Of a stretch of 64,000 nt of DNA, positions 46,234 through 54,509 are shown piece after piece. Numbering within the stretch: the first letter of the stretch is position 1; the number at the start of each line of letters is the position of its first letter. The translations under genes were made by a program, and so were the position numbers. The stretch lies in assembly GCA_015709715.1 (NCBI GenBank), contig CP054184.1:3023001-3087000 (forward strand), given 5' to 3'. Below the pieces are notes generated by a model. It did no database searches, was not told the DNA's origin, and saw only the letters and a list, made by a program, of their open reading frames with translations. This stretch comes from Nitrospira sp. GTDB lineage: Bacteria > Nitrospirota > Nitrospiria > Nitrospirales > Nitrospiraceae.

Positions 46234-46278
46234 CTTTTAAGGCGAGGGTCCTGGGTTCGAGTCCCAGCCGGCTCACCA
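46234..46278 (+). repeat. attR: copy of the tRNA-Lys 3' half
   Basis: 45 bases matching 17066-17110 at 43 positions, including anticodon loop, T-arm and CCA. The 5' half of the tRNA is absent, so this is not a gene but the displaced original 3' end that marks the island's right boundary. Confidence 0.9.
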
Positions 46279-46305
46279 TTTTTCAACTACTTACAATTTT
46301 CGAAT

Positions 46306-46363
46306 TGTCCAATGAACCTCCATTGGACAGTCATTGGACACTCGTGCCTCTCTTCGCCATAAT
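46306..46363 (+). promoter_or_regulatory. Promoter with operator-like nonamer repeats before the Jet operon
   Basis: The nonamer CATTGGACA occurs at 46321-46329 and 46332-46340, and its exact reverse complement at 46306-46314. The third copy contains a -35 TTGGAC (46334-46339), with CATAAT (46358-46363) 18 bases downstream as the -10. A regulator bound to the repeats would block RNA polymerase. The gene that follows encodes a small HTH protein, the obvious candidate. Confidence 0.6.
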
Positions 46364-46404
46364 ATGCCCTCTCGTGCAGCGGCTGTCCCAGCGCAGGAGA
46401 ACGC

Positions 46405-46605
46405 ATGGCCGCAGAAGAGATGCTCACGCTGAAGGCGGTTGCCGACTACCTGAAGCTGACGGAGGGAACACTCTATCGGTTGACGCAGGAGGGGAAGCTT
46501 CGCGGTTTCAAGGTCGGTAACTCGTGGCGCTTCCGGCTCCGGAACATTGACGCACGGATCGAGGCCCAGAAGGCCGAAGTCCGGCGAAACGGGAGCCGTC
46601 CGTGA
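46405..46605 (+). CDS. Small HTH protein, first gene of the Jet-like operon
   Basis: 66 residues, almost only a MerR/excisionase-type helix-turn-helix: EMLTLKAVADYLKLTEGTLYRLTQEGKLRGFKVGNSWRF (5-43), then a basic helix. AGGAG precedes the ATG. Its TGA overlaps the GTG start of jetA, so it belongs to the operon and is made together with it. Such a gene is not part of the core JetABCD set; regulation of the operon through the repeats upstream is the most likely role. Confidence 0.8.
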   Translation: MAAEEMLTLKAVADYLKLTEGTLYRLTQEGKLRGFKVGNSWRFRLRNIDARIEAQKAEVRRNGSRP

Positions 46606-47109
46606 CGAAGCGAACCCCTGCAAGCCAGCAACTGGACTTCGGCCTTTCTCGTGTCCAAGACGTACTTTCACAGGCCACTGATTCGACGCACCGCAAGGAG
46701 GCTCCTGCAGCGAATTCAAGCGGAGATGAATGGCCCGCCGACTTAACCCGTAGAATTCGCGTTCTTTTGCACACGTCGCCGCTGGACGGCCTCCGCCGCA
46801 GCGACGCGATCCGCGACTCAGAGTTCAGACACTACGACAGCCTGGCGCTCGCGCTGCGGGTGCTGGACGTCGTGATCGATCGGCTCGGTCTGGAGGCAGA
46901 GGCCGATCGCGAGGCGGTGACACGGGTCCTTCGACCAGTGCTCTCGGCGATGGATGCTGCGGCTGGCGTCGACCCTTCGCCAGAACGTCACGAGCGGATG
47001 CTCGACAAGCTTCTCGGAGGTCTCCGAAACGACGGCGACGCTCGCCGTCCGTTTCGCGAGGAGTACACCTCCGTCAACGGTGAGGGCGAAGCGCAGAGGC
47101 ATGCGCTAG

Positions 47110-48286
47110 GGAAGGTCTGATTTATTCTCTTTGCATGATGTGCTAAGGGTAGCGCAGCACTGAACTGGAGGCGTGCCCCATGCAGCAACAGACGTTTGCC
47201 GAAGTCTCGTTTGAACAGTATCGCAAGCCCACCCGCCGGGAGCAGTTTCTCAACGAGATGAACCAGGTTGTTCCATGGGCGGAATTGGTAGCGGCGATCG
47301 AGCCGGTCTACCCCAAGGCCGAGGGCCCAGGGCGTCCGCCCGTGGGTGTCGAACGCATGTTGCGCCTCCATTGTCTGCAACAGTGGTTTAACCTGTCGGA
47401 CCCGGCGGTGGAGGAAGCGCTGTACGACTCACACGCCATGCGGCAGTTCGTGGGGATTGATCTGGGCCGCGAGCCCGTACCGGATGAAACCACCATCTGT
47501 AAGTTTCGGCATCTGCTGGAAGCCCACCACTTGGGCGCACAGCTCTTTGCGCGGATCGGCGCGTATCTGGCTGCCCACGGGCTGAAGGTCAGCCGGGGCA
47601 CGATCGTGGATGCCACGATCATCAATGCGCCCAGTTCGACGAAGAATCGCCAGAAAGAGCGAGATCCGGAGATGCATCAGACCAAGAAGGGGAACCAGTG
47701 GTATTTCGGCATGAAGGCGCATATTGGAGTGGACAGCCGGACGAAGCTGGTTCACTCAGTGGCGGCCACGGCGGCGAATGTCCATGACAGCCAGGTGTTG
47801 CCGGAGTTGCTGCATGGACAGGAGACACGAGTATGGGGCGATGCCGCCTATAGCGGGCAACGCGACATGATTCAGCACCATGCTCCCCATGCCAAGAGCT
47901 TCGTCCAGACGAAAGCCCATCGCCATCGGCCCTTGAGCGAGACGGAGCGGGCCCGCAATCGGACGAAGTCGAAGGTTCGTGCCAAAGTCGAGCATGTGTT
48001 CTTGGTGATCAAGCGGATCTTCGGGTGGGCCAAAGTGCGGTACCGGGGGCTCGCGAAGAATGCGCACTGGTTGTCTATCAGTTGCGGCTTGGCGAATCTG
48101 TATGTAGCACGCCGGCACTTGCTGGCGGCAGCCTAGCGGACGGGGGTGCGAACGGGGCGCGGGCCGCCTGACGGCGGAGGAATCCGAGAAAGGCGCTCTC
48201 GGACCAGCGGGTTCCCAGCTGATGGCCCGTCTTGATCCACCGAGAAACAGATTGCTTCGTGGAAACGCGAATTAATCAGACGTTCC
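47110..48286 (+). mobile_element. IS5-family insertion sequence in jetA
   Basis: 1177 bp, flanked by the 4-bp duplication CTAG (47106-47109 and 48287-48290), the target type of the IS5 group. Terminal inverted repeats are GGAAGGTCTGATTTATTC at the left and, reversed, GGAACGTCTGATTAATTC at the right (16 of 18 identical). One transposase gene fills it. Both ends and the duplication are intact, so the insertion looks recent. Confidence 0.92.
47180..48136 (+). CDS. IS5-family transposase
   Basis: A 318-residue DDE transposase with an N-terminal DUF772-type DNA-binding part (PPVGVERMLRLHCLQQWFNLSDPAVEEALYD, about 55-90). Catalytic acids lie in TIVDATIINAP (Asp about 144), WGDAAYSG (Asp about 217) and KVEHVFLVIKRIFG (Glu about 271, with the Y/K-type C1 signature after it). 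It is full length and preceded by GGAGGCG, so probably active. Confidence 0.93.
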   Translation: MQQQTFAEVSFEQYRKPTRREQFLNEMNQVVPWAELVAAIEPVYPKAEGPGRPPVGVERMLRLHCLQQWFNLSDPAVEEALYDSHAMRQFVGIDLGREPVPDETTICKFRHLLEAHHLGAQLFARIGAYLAAHGLKVSRGTIVDATIINAPSSTKNRQKERDPEMHQTKKGNQWYFGMKAHIGVDSRTKLVHSVAATAANVHDSQVLPELLHGQETRVWGDAAYSGQRDMIQHHAPHAKSFVQTKAHRHRPLSETERARNRTKSKVRAKVEHVFLVIKRIFGWAKVRYRGLAKNAHWLSISCGLANLYVARRHLLAAA

Positions 48287-49335
48287 CTAGAATTTCGACT
48301 CCTCTTCGATGCCTTCCATCCCTCGGGGCGCACGGTCCTCCGGCCTTCGGCCGAGGCCTGCAACCTCTACCTGCGCCTGCTCGACCTCGATGTCGAGGAC
48401 GCGCAGGCAGCCGCCGAGGCCGTCGTCGAGTCGCAGCTCGCGCGGGGCCGCTTCGACGAGGCCGTACACTCAGCGCGGCAGGCGCGCATCCAGTCCGTGC
48501 GCTTCCGCGACAAGGTCCTGCAGATCCTCCGGGACACGCGTCGAGACGTCGATCGCGTGGACTGGAAGGTCGAGGTCCCCCGGATCCTGAACGAGTCACT
48601 CGCTCACCTCGAACGTCGCGTCGCCGTCGAGCGTGGTATCTTGGGAGCGGCAGACGAGCGGCTGGAGATCATGCCCGACGAGGAAGCGGGCTCTCGCCGT
48701 GCCGTCGCTCAGGTTGCAGACCTCACCCGTGACTGCTTGCTTCGACATGCCGAGCTGCACGAGCACTTGATCGGAGCGCGCAACGTCTTTCTCGACGCCC
48801 AGGCCCACCAAGCGTTCGCGCCAAGACCGTCACGTCCACTTCCGGATCTCGCTGACGACGTTCTCGAGCCCCTCTTGCGGATGCCGATCATCCGCGCCGA
48901 TCAGGTCCTCGACCGCGGGTTCCCGCTCTTCGTAGGCCCACGCCTCCCGGTGCTCGCTTCACTCGAGGGTCTGGTCACGTGGATGCTTCAGCCGCGCCGA
49001 CCTCAACCTCGACAGGAAATCGAGGTTGAGCCCGTCGACGCCGCTGACCTGGACGCCGAACTCCGGCGATACCCACCGGAGGTACGCGCGGCTGCGACGG
49101 AGCTCCTGGGCGCTACCGATGGCGAGGTCAAGCTCTCCGACCTCCTGTTGAAGGCCAGGGCGTCTGGCGCATCGAACGAGGTTTTGGAGGTGATCGCATT
49201 CTTCGTGCTGCAGGGATTCGCGACCGAAGACCGCGACACCGCGCACGCCGCCGCGGAGCCCATCGCTGGGGAGCGGCTCGAGGACCCGCTGCTCTACGGG
49301 GACGACTTGCTCGTGAGCGCCGCTGGGAGGTCGGG

Positions 49336-50100
49336 ATGACGACGGCTCGCGACCCGGTGTGGCATGCGGGCCGGCTCGTTCAATGGGGCCTGCGGCCGCT
49401 CGCACGTCCGGCCCAGGAGGCGGAGTATCGGGAGCTTGTCGAGCGCTACTTCGACAATGGCGCCTTTCGGACCATTGTGCGCGAGCTCGCAGATGGCCTC
49501 GGGCTGCACGTGCTCGACGTCAGCGAGCACGGAGTCGTGCTTGCGCCTCAGGACGAATCCATCTTCGCCTTGAAGCCGGGGGACTTCCGGCCGGGTAGCT
49601 CGAAGGTGGACGATCGTCTTCTTGACGGTCTCGCACAGATCGCGATCGCCGCCACGGTGTTTCCGCGCGCCCGAGATCTCGACGAAGATCCAGACATCGT
49701 CCGGGCCCCGGTTACCGTGGACGAGGTCGAAGGGCAGCTCCGCCAGCTCTGCGAGCGCCTTTCGGAAGAGGCTCGTGGCGCCCCCGATCCGAACGCCGAG
49801 GACGAGCGCCGTGGGTTGATCGAAGCCTGGCGCGTCTACATGCAGCGACTCGACACAATGGAGACACGCGACTCACGCAAGGCGATGCGGGCGACACGTC
49901 GGATCATCGAGTACGCGCTCGATCGGCTGCGCGAGTTCGGATGCTTCACCCAGGTGCGACAGGGTGCCGACACCGCATGGCAGCCTACCCGGCGATACCA
50001 GGTCATGGTGCAGCAGCTCGCGGGTACGAGCCTCTTCCAGCTCGTTCGAGAGGCGCTCGACGCTACTTCTTCACCCCCGTCGAGTGGGGAGGAAGCCTGA
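49336..50100 (+). CDS. JetB-like (MukE/KITE-type, DUF4194-like) protein
   Basis: 254 residues. It overlaps jetA (ATGA) and jetC (TGATG). The N-terminal part FRTIVRELADGLGLHVLDVSEHGVVLAPQDES and the later WRVYMQRLDTMETRDSRKAMRATRRIIEYALDRLREFGCFTQV look like tandem winged helices of KITE subunits that bind kleisin in MukBEF and Wadjet complexes. The assignment combines size, operon position and this pattern; it is not certain at the sequence level. Confidence 0.72.
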   Translation: MTTARDPVWHAGRLVQWGLRPLARPAQEAEYRELVERYFDNGAFRTIVRELADGLGLHVLDVSEHGVVLAPQDESIFALKPGDFRPGSSKVDDRLLDGLAQIAIAATVFPRARDLDEDPDIVRAPVTVDEVEGQLRQLCERLSEEARGAPDPNAEDERRGLIEAWRVYMQRLDTMETRDSRKAMRATRRIIEYALDRLREFGCFTQVRQGADTAWQPTRRYQVMVQQLAGTSLFQLVREALDATSSPPSSGEEA

Positions 50101-53100
50101 TGCCTCAGCTGCTGAAGCTCCGGTTCGTCTCCCTCGGGCATCCGCAGGCGCGAATGGACGATCTCCTGCTCACGTTCCAGGGACCCGACGGACGCGCCAC
50201 GGACTCGACGCTCTGGCTCAGAAACGGTGGGGGCAAGTCCTCGATCCTGAATCTCTTCTTCGCCATTCTTCGCCCGCACAAGGGCGATTTCCTTGGCGGC
50301 AAGGCGGAGGCGAAGCAGCGTTCGCTGAACGATTACATCCTTCCCAGTGACCGAGCCGTGGCGGCCGCGGAGTGGCAGCTCGACCCCGCTGCCGACTCCC
50401 TGGGCCTCGAATCGGAACGCTTCATCACCGGCGTGTTCTACGAGCGTCGCGACGGATCGGGCGAGCTCCGTCGTCTCTTCTTCTCGTGCCGCGTCGCACC
50501 AGAACAGCCCGAAGCGACCCTCGAGCATCTCCCGCTGTACACCGCCAGCAACGGCGCGCGTTCCCGCCGTACGCTCGGGGCCTTCCGCGAGGCGTGGCGA
50601 TCCTTGCGCGATCGCGCTCCGCACCTCAACGTCGGCGACACGGAGAATCAGCGCGAGTGGCAGGAGGTGCTGGAGGCCGCCCGCATCGACCCGGAGCTGT
50701 TTTCGTACCAGGTCAGGATGAACCAGCGGGAAGGCGGTGCCGACGAACTATTCCGCTTCGCGGAAGCAGAGGACTTCATCGACTTTCTGCTGGCACTGGC
50801 GCTCGATCCCGCGCTCGGCGATCGCGTCGGGAAGAACATCACCACGTTCCGCCGAGAGCTGCTGCAAAGGAAAGAGCAGCTCGTGCCGGAGCGGGATCTC
50901 GTCGCCGGCCTAATCGCGCGCATGGCCGCTGTGCGCGATATCCGTGATCGCCGCGACAGACTGCGCGCCCAGCTCGGCGAATCCCATTCCGATCTCGCGG
51001 CCCTCGACGTGCTCACGGCAGCCCGGCTCGACGAGCTCGGCAAGGAAGCGGAGCGCCTCGACGAGGCCCGGGCGGGCCACGCAACCTCCGCCGACGAGCA
51101 GACGCGGCAAGCGACGACGAAGCGGGGACGCGCCGCTCAGCTGAAGAAGCATGGCGCAGAGCTACGGCTTGAGCACCTCAAGGAAGAACATGATCAAGTG
51201 CAGGACGACTGGCGCAACGCCCAGCGTCTCGCCAGGATCTGGAGCGCCGCCGTCCCCCTTCGGCGGGCGATCCAGTTCGAAGAGAAGGCGAAGGACCAGC
51301 GCCGATCGCTCCAGCAACGTGAGCGTGAGCACGCGCCGCTGCGCGCAGAGATCGAGAGCGCGGCGAGGAAGTTCGCGTCTGCGTTGACGTGGCGCGCCCA
51401 AGACCACCGGAAAAAAGCCGAGAATGCGCGCGTCGACGAGAAGACTGCCCGCGACGAGGCGCGCGAGTATCGGCGTCAGGCGGTGGAGGCCGGCAAGGTC
51501 CAGAGCCAAGCAGAGACCGAGGCGAAGGGGCTCGATCAGCGCCTCGAGACCGTCGAGTCCAACCGCAAGCAGTTGGTTCGCGAGGGGCTCCTCGGCTCCG
51601 AGGAGTCGGCCGACGCGGGCGTCAGCCGCTGGACAAGCAAAGCCGCCGATCATGAGGATGCGGTCGAGCGGCTCGATGGCGAGATCGTGCGTCTCGACGA
51701 GACCCTCGAAGCATTCGACGGTGCCGTCGCGGGGGCCGGCGACGTGCTCTCGCAATGCCAGTCCGAGCATCAGAAGCTCAAGGATCGCTTTGAGCGCGCC
51801 ACAGGCGAGCGCGACGCCATCGAGCGCGATGCCGTGCTCAAGGCGGCGCTCGAGCTCGAGACGCTCGATGGCGATCGCATCGGCACCGACGCGGTGGGCA
51901 CGCTCGAGCAGGCGGCTCGTGCCGCACAGCGCGTCGTCGTGGACACGCGGCTGGCGGCCGCTGACGACGAGCGTGCCGCTCTTCACCTGGAGGAGCACGG
52001 CCTCCTGCCGCCGTCGCCCGATGCCCAGCGGGTCGTCGAGTTCCTCAGCGAGCGTCTCGGTGGCCAGGCCTGGTCGGGGTGGTCGTGGATTCAGGCGAAC
52101 GTGCCGAAGCAGGAGGCGCGAGCCGCGGTTTGCAAAGCGCCCTCGCTTGCTCAGGGCGTCATCGTACGACCCGCCGATTTCGAGCGGGCTGCTGACCTCC
52201 TGCGCGAGGTTGGACTCGAGCCGGAAGGACCTGTGCTCATCGGTGACACCGACGCCCTGACCCAAGCTCCGGCTCTCCCTGGCGTCGTCGTGGGACCGAG
52301 AGAATCGGCTTGGTTCGACCGCGACGTGGCGCAGGCTCGCTTGGCCGAGCTTCGAGCGCGGCTCGACGAGCACCGTCGGCGGATTCAGTCGGCGGAACTG
52401 CAGCAGCGTGACCTCACCCGCGCGGCCGAATCGCTGCGCTCGTTTCGCGCGCGCTACCCGGTGGGCTGGTACGAGAGCACGTCGCGCGAGGTCCAGGGGG
52501 CGGCGCAGCGAGAGGAGGAGGCTCGCACACGGCTCCAGGATCTGCAGGAGGAGCGCAAGCAGAAGACCGCCGAGCGCAAGCGCGTCGAGACCGAACGGCG
52601 GGACCAAGAGCGTCACCTGGAAACCGCTCGGGACGCGGTCCGTCGCCTCAGCGCCTTCCTCGACGAACACGTCCGGCCTTCCGCGAAGTGGCGGACGGAT
52701 CTCGAATCGGCGAAGACTCGGGCGAAGAAGGCGGCCGACGAGGTCAAGCAGTGGCAGGACCTTGCAGATGCCGCCGACGAGCGTGCGACGGGCGCGTCCG
52801 AAGCGGCGCAGAAGCAAGGCGAGGAGGCGCGCGTCGTCGAGACCGAGCGGTCTGCGCTCGAGTACGTCGAAGGCGAGGTGGTCGCCGAGCCGGGACCGCT
52901 CGACGAGCTTCGTGACCGATACCGCCTCCTGAGGAGCCAGTACGAGGAGAAGGTCGGGGCGGACGCTCTCTTGGCGCTGGCGAAACAAAACGACGACAAC
53001 GCGAAGGAAGAGCGCGGCCGACTCGCGAAACTGCTGTCCGCCGATATCACGGAGGAGATCATCCGAGAACACCTCGCTGGCCTAGCGGAGCCGGACACAG

Positions 53101-54509
53101 TCGACCAACTGCGGCAGGAGACCGAGGCAAAGGCGAGCTCTCTGCAAGGCCGCATGGGCAATCTCAAGGGCCGCATCGACCCCGCCGCTGTGGCGCTCGA
53201 GCAGGCCGAGGAGGCCTGCAAGGCGTTCATCATGTTGGCCCCTCTTCAGCGGGCACCGAGCACGCCGGAGCTCGCCGAGGCCGAGGCCACGACTCTGGAG
53301 GGCGAGGCGAAGCTGCACCAGAACAGCGCGGAGTCCGAGCAGGCGCACGCGAACGCGGCGAAGCAGAACGCCGAGCAGGTCCGACAGCGGACCTCCGATG
53401 TCGAGCGGCATGCGGAACGGCTGAGGTCCTTGCGCGATGACTACGTGGACTTGATGGCGGAGGGCGTCAGCCCGCCCGGGCCCGGCCTGGCCGCGACGCT
53501 CGAAGAGTCGGTGTTGCCCTCGCGGCTGAAGAAGCTGACCGATGGGCTCCGCAAGGCGCGGGCGGACTGGCAGGCGATGGACGGCGAGCGAGGAACTGCC
53601 ATCGCGGGCCTTCGAGCCTTTGCGGCGGGACCCGAGTTCGAGCGCCTCGACGCGCCCTGGGTACGGCGCCTCCAAGAACACGACGAGCCCGCGCTCGAGA
53701 GTGCAAGCGTAGAGCTCGGGGCCCAGCTCGAGCTACGTCGCAACGTGCTCGAGGAACAGATCTCGAGCGTCGATCGTCATCGAACGGTTCTGGTCGATGA
53801 GCTGCACGCCGTCGCCGAAGAGGGGATGAAGCTGCTACACCAGGCATCGAGCCTCTCCAAGCTTCCGGACCACGTGCCCGGCATTGGCGGCGCTCACTTC
53901 CTGAGGATCCAGACGCAGGAGCCCGACGACCCGAGCGAGAAGCGCGCTCGTCTGGCCGAGCTCATCGACGAGATCCTCGATGGCAAGCACGATCTCGGCG
54001 GAGTGGCGTTGGTCCAGGCCGCGGTGCGACGGCTTGCGCGGCCGGTCCAGGTTCGCGTACTGCACCCGGACCCCGCGCTCGACCGGCGAACCGTGAGCAT
54101 CCCCGAGATGGCCCGCTCGAGCGGCGGCGAGCAGCTCACGGGGGCCATCCTCCTGTACTGCACGCTCGCCCGCGTGCGAAGTCGCTCACGCGGCCTGTCC
54201 AGGCGCGCCTCGAGCGTCCTGATTCTCGACAACCCGATCGGCCGCGCGTCGCGGGTTCGCTTCCTCGAGCTTCAGCGTGATGTCGCGCGGGCGATGGGCG
54301 TGCAGCTCATCTACACGACCGGGGTCAACGATCACGAGGCCCTCCGCGCGCTTCCGAACGTGATCCGCCTCCGGAACGAGCGCGTCGACCGCAACAGCGG
54401 TCGTCGCCTGGTCGAGCACGCTCCGGACGAGGCTCGCGTCATCGAGGCTGTTCGCATCGGACGCAGGGAGAACGCCCCGGCCGCCGCTCCGGATGACGTG
54501 GAGCAGTGA
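50100..54509 (+). CDS. JetC-like SMC/MukB-type ATPase
   Basis: 1469 residues with the head-coil-hinge-coil-head layout of SMC proteins. The N-terminal head has LRNGGGKSSILNLFF (Walker A 42-48). From ~330 to ~1250 the sequence is almost all Glu/Arg/Ala/Gln heptads, with a more globular hinge-like part near 650-740 (SGWSWIQANVPKQEARAAV). The C-terminal head has the signature SSGGEQLTGAILLY near 1339 and Walker B SVLILDNPIG near 1371. The residue after the Walker B Asp is Asn, not the usual Glu. In Wadjet such a motor extrudes plasmid loops for cutting by JetD. It overlaps both neighbours. Confidence 0.85.
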   Translation: MPQLLKLRFVSLGHPQARMDDLLLTFQGPDGRATDSTLWLRNGGGKSSILNLFFAILRPHKGDFLGGKAEAKQRSLNDYILPSDRAVAAAEWQLDPAADSLGLESERFITGVFYERRDGSGELRRLFFSCRVAPEQPEATLEHLPLYTASNGARSRRTLGAFREAWRSLRDRAPHLNVGDTENQREWQEVLEAARIDPELFSYQVRMNQREGGADELFRFAEAEDFIDFLLALALDPALGDRVGKNITTFRRELLQRKEQLVPERDLVAGLIARMAAVRDIRDRRDRLRAQLGESHSDLAALDVLTAARLDELGKEAERLDEARAGHATSADEQTRQATTKRGRAAQLKKHGAELRLEHLKEEHDQVQDDWRNAQRLARIWSAAVPLRRAIQFEEKAKDQRRSLQQREREHAPLRAEIESAARKFASALTWRAQDHRKKAENARVDEKTARDEAREYRRQAVEAGKVQSQAETEAKGLDQRLETVESNRKQLVREGLLGSEESADAGVSRWTSKAADHEDAVERLDGEIVRLDETLEAFDGAVAGAGDVLSQCQSEHQKLKDRFERATGERDAIERDAVLKAALELETLDGDRIGTDAVGTLEQAARAAQRVVVDTRLAAADDERAALHLEEHGLLPPSPDAQRVVEFLSERLGGQAWSGWSWIQANVPKQEARAAVCKAPSLAQGVIVRPADFERAADLLREVGLEPEGPVLIGDTDALTQAPALPGVVVGPRESAWFDRDVAQARLAELRARLDEHRRRIQSAELQQRDLTRAAESLRSFRARYPVGWYESTSREVQGAAQREEEARTRLQDLQEERKQKTAERKRVETERRDQERHLETARDAVRRLSAFLDEHVRPSAKWRTDLESAKTRAKKAADEVKQWQDLADAADERATGASEAAQKQGEEARVVETERSALEYVEGEVVAEPGPLDELRDRYRLLRSQYEEKVGADALLALAKQNDDNAKEERGRLAKLLSADITEEIIREHLAGLAEPDTVDQLRQETEAKASSLQGRMGNLKGRIDPAAVALEQAEEACKAFIMLAPLQRAPSTPELAEAEATTLEGEAKLHQNSAESEQAHANAAKQNAEQVRQRTSDVERHAERLRSLRDDYVDLMAEGVSPPGPGLAATLEESVLPSRLKKLTDGLRKARADWQAMDGERGTAIAGLRAFAAGPEFERLDAPWVRRLQEHDEPALESASVELGAQLELRRNVLEEQISSVDRHRTVLVDELHAVAEEGMKLLHQASSLSKLPDHVPGIGGAHFLRIQTQEPDDPSEKRARLAELIDEILDGKHDLGGVALVQAAVRRLARPVQVRVLHPDPALDRRTVSIPEMARSSGGEQLTGAILLYCTLARVRSRSRGLSRRASSVLILDNPIGRASRVRFLELQRDVARAMGVQLIYTTGVNDHEALRALPNVIRLRNERVDRNSGRRLVEHAPDEARVIEAVRIGRRENAPAAAPDDVEQ

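Larger units (their letters stand above)
17066..46278. mobile_element. 29-kb genomic island integrated in tRNA-Lys
   Basis: The boundaries are the 45-bp tRNA 3' repeats. A tyrosine integrase reads towards attL at the left end and HigBA sits near the right end. Inside are an inovirus gene module, a PLD-helicase/methylase/AIPR defence locus and a hydrolase cargo region. By eye, base composition falls clearly from about 25 kb to 46 kb compared with the flanking housekeeping genes. The integrase could excise the whole unit if still active. Confidence 0.88.
46602..49339 (+). pseudogene. jetA-like gene interrupted by an IS5-family element
   Basis: The 5' part (46602-47108, 169 codons from GTG) and the 3' part (48290-49339, 349 codons) join in frame if the IS and one CTAG copy are removed; the join reads QRHAL-EFRLLFDAFHPSG. 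The restored protein would have about 518 residues, is helical, and precedes a KITE-like and an SMC-like gene, the place of the kleisin subunit JetA/MukF. In the present state the first part ends a few codons inside the IS and the second part lacks a proper start. Family assignment rests on operon order, not on a motif. Confidence 0.75.

Noticed and set aside
46234..46278. Second tRNA-Lys gene
   Set aside because: Only the 3' 45 bases are present; the acceptor 5' strand and D-arm are missing, so it is an attachment-site copy.
48497..49339. Separate gene starting at 48497
   Set aside because: The reading continues upstream in frame to the IS5 edge and joins the 5' part of jetA, so it is the 3' piece of a split gene.
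51162..53072. Long minus-strand frame (636 codons) across the jetC-like gene
   Set aside because: It is the reverse shadow of a GC-rich coiled-coil gene; the Leu/Arg-rich translation has no domain and no ribosome site.
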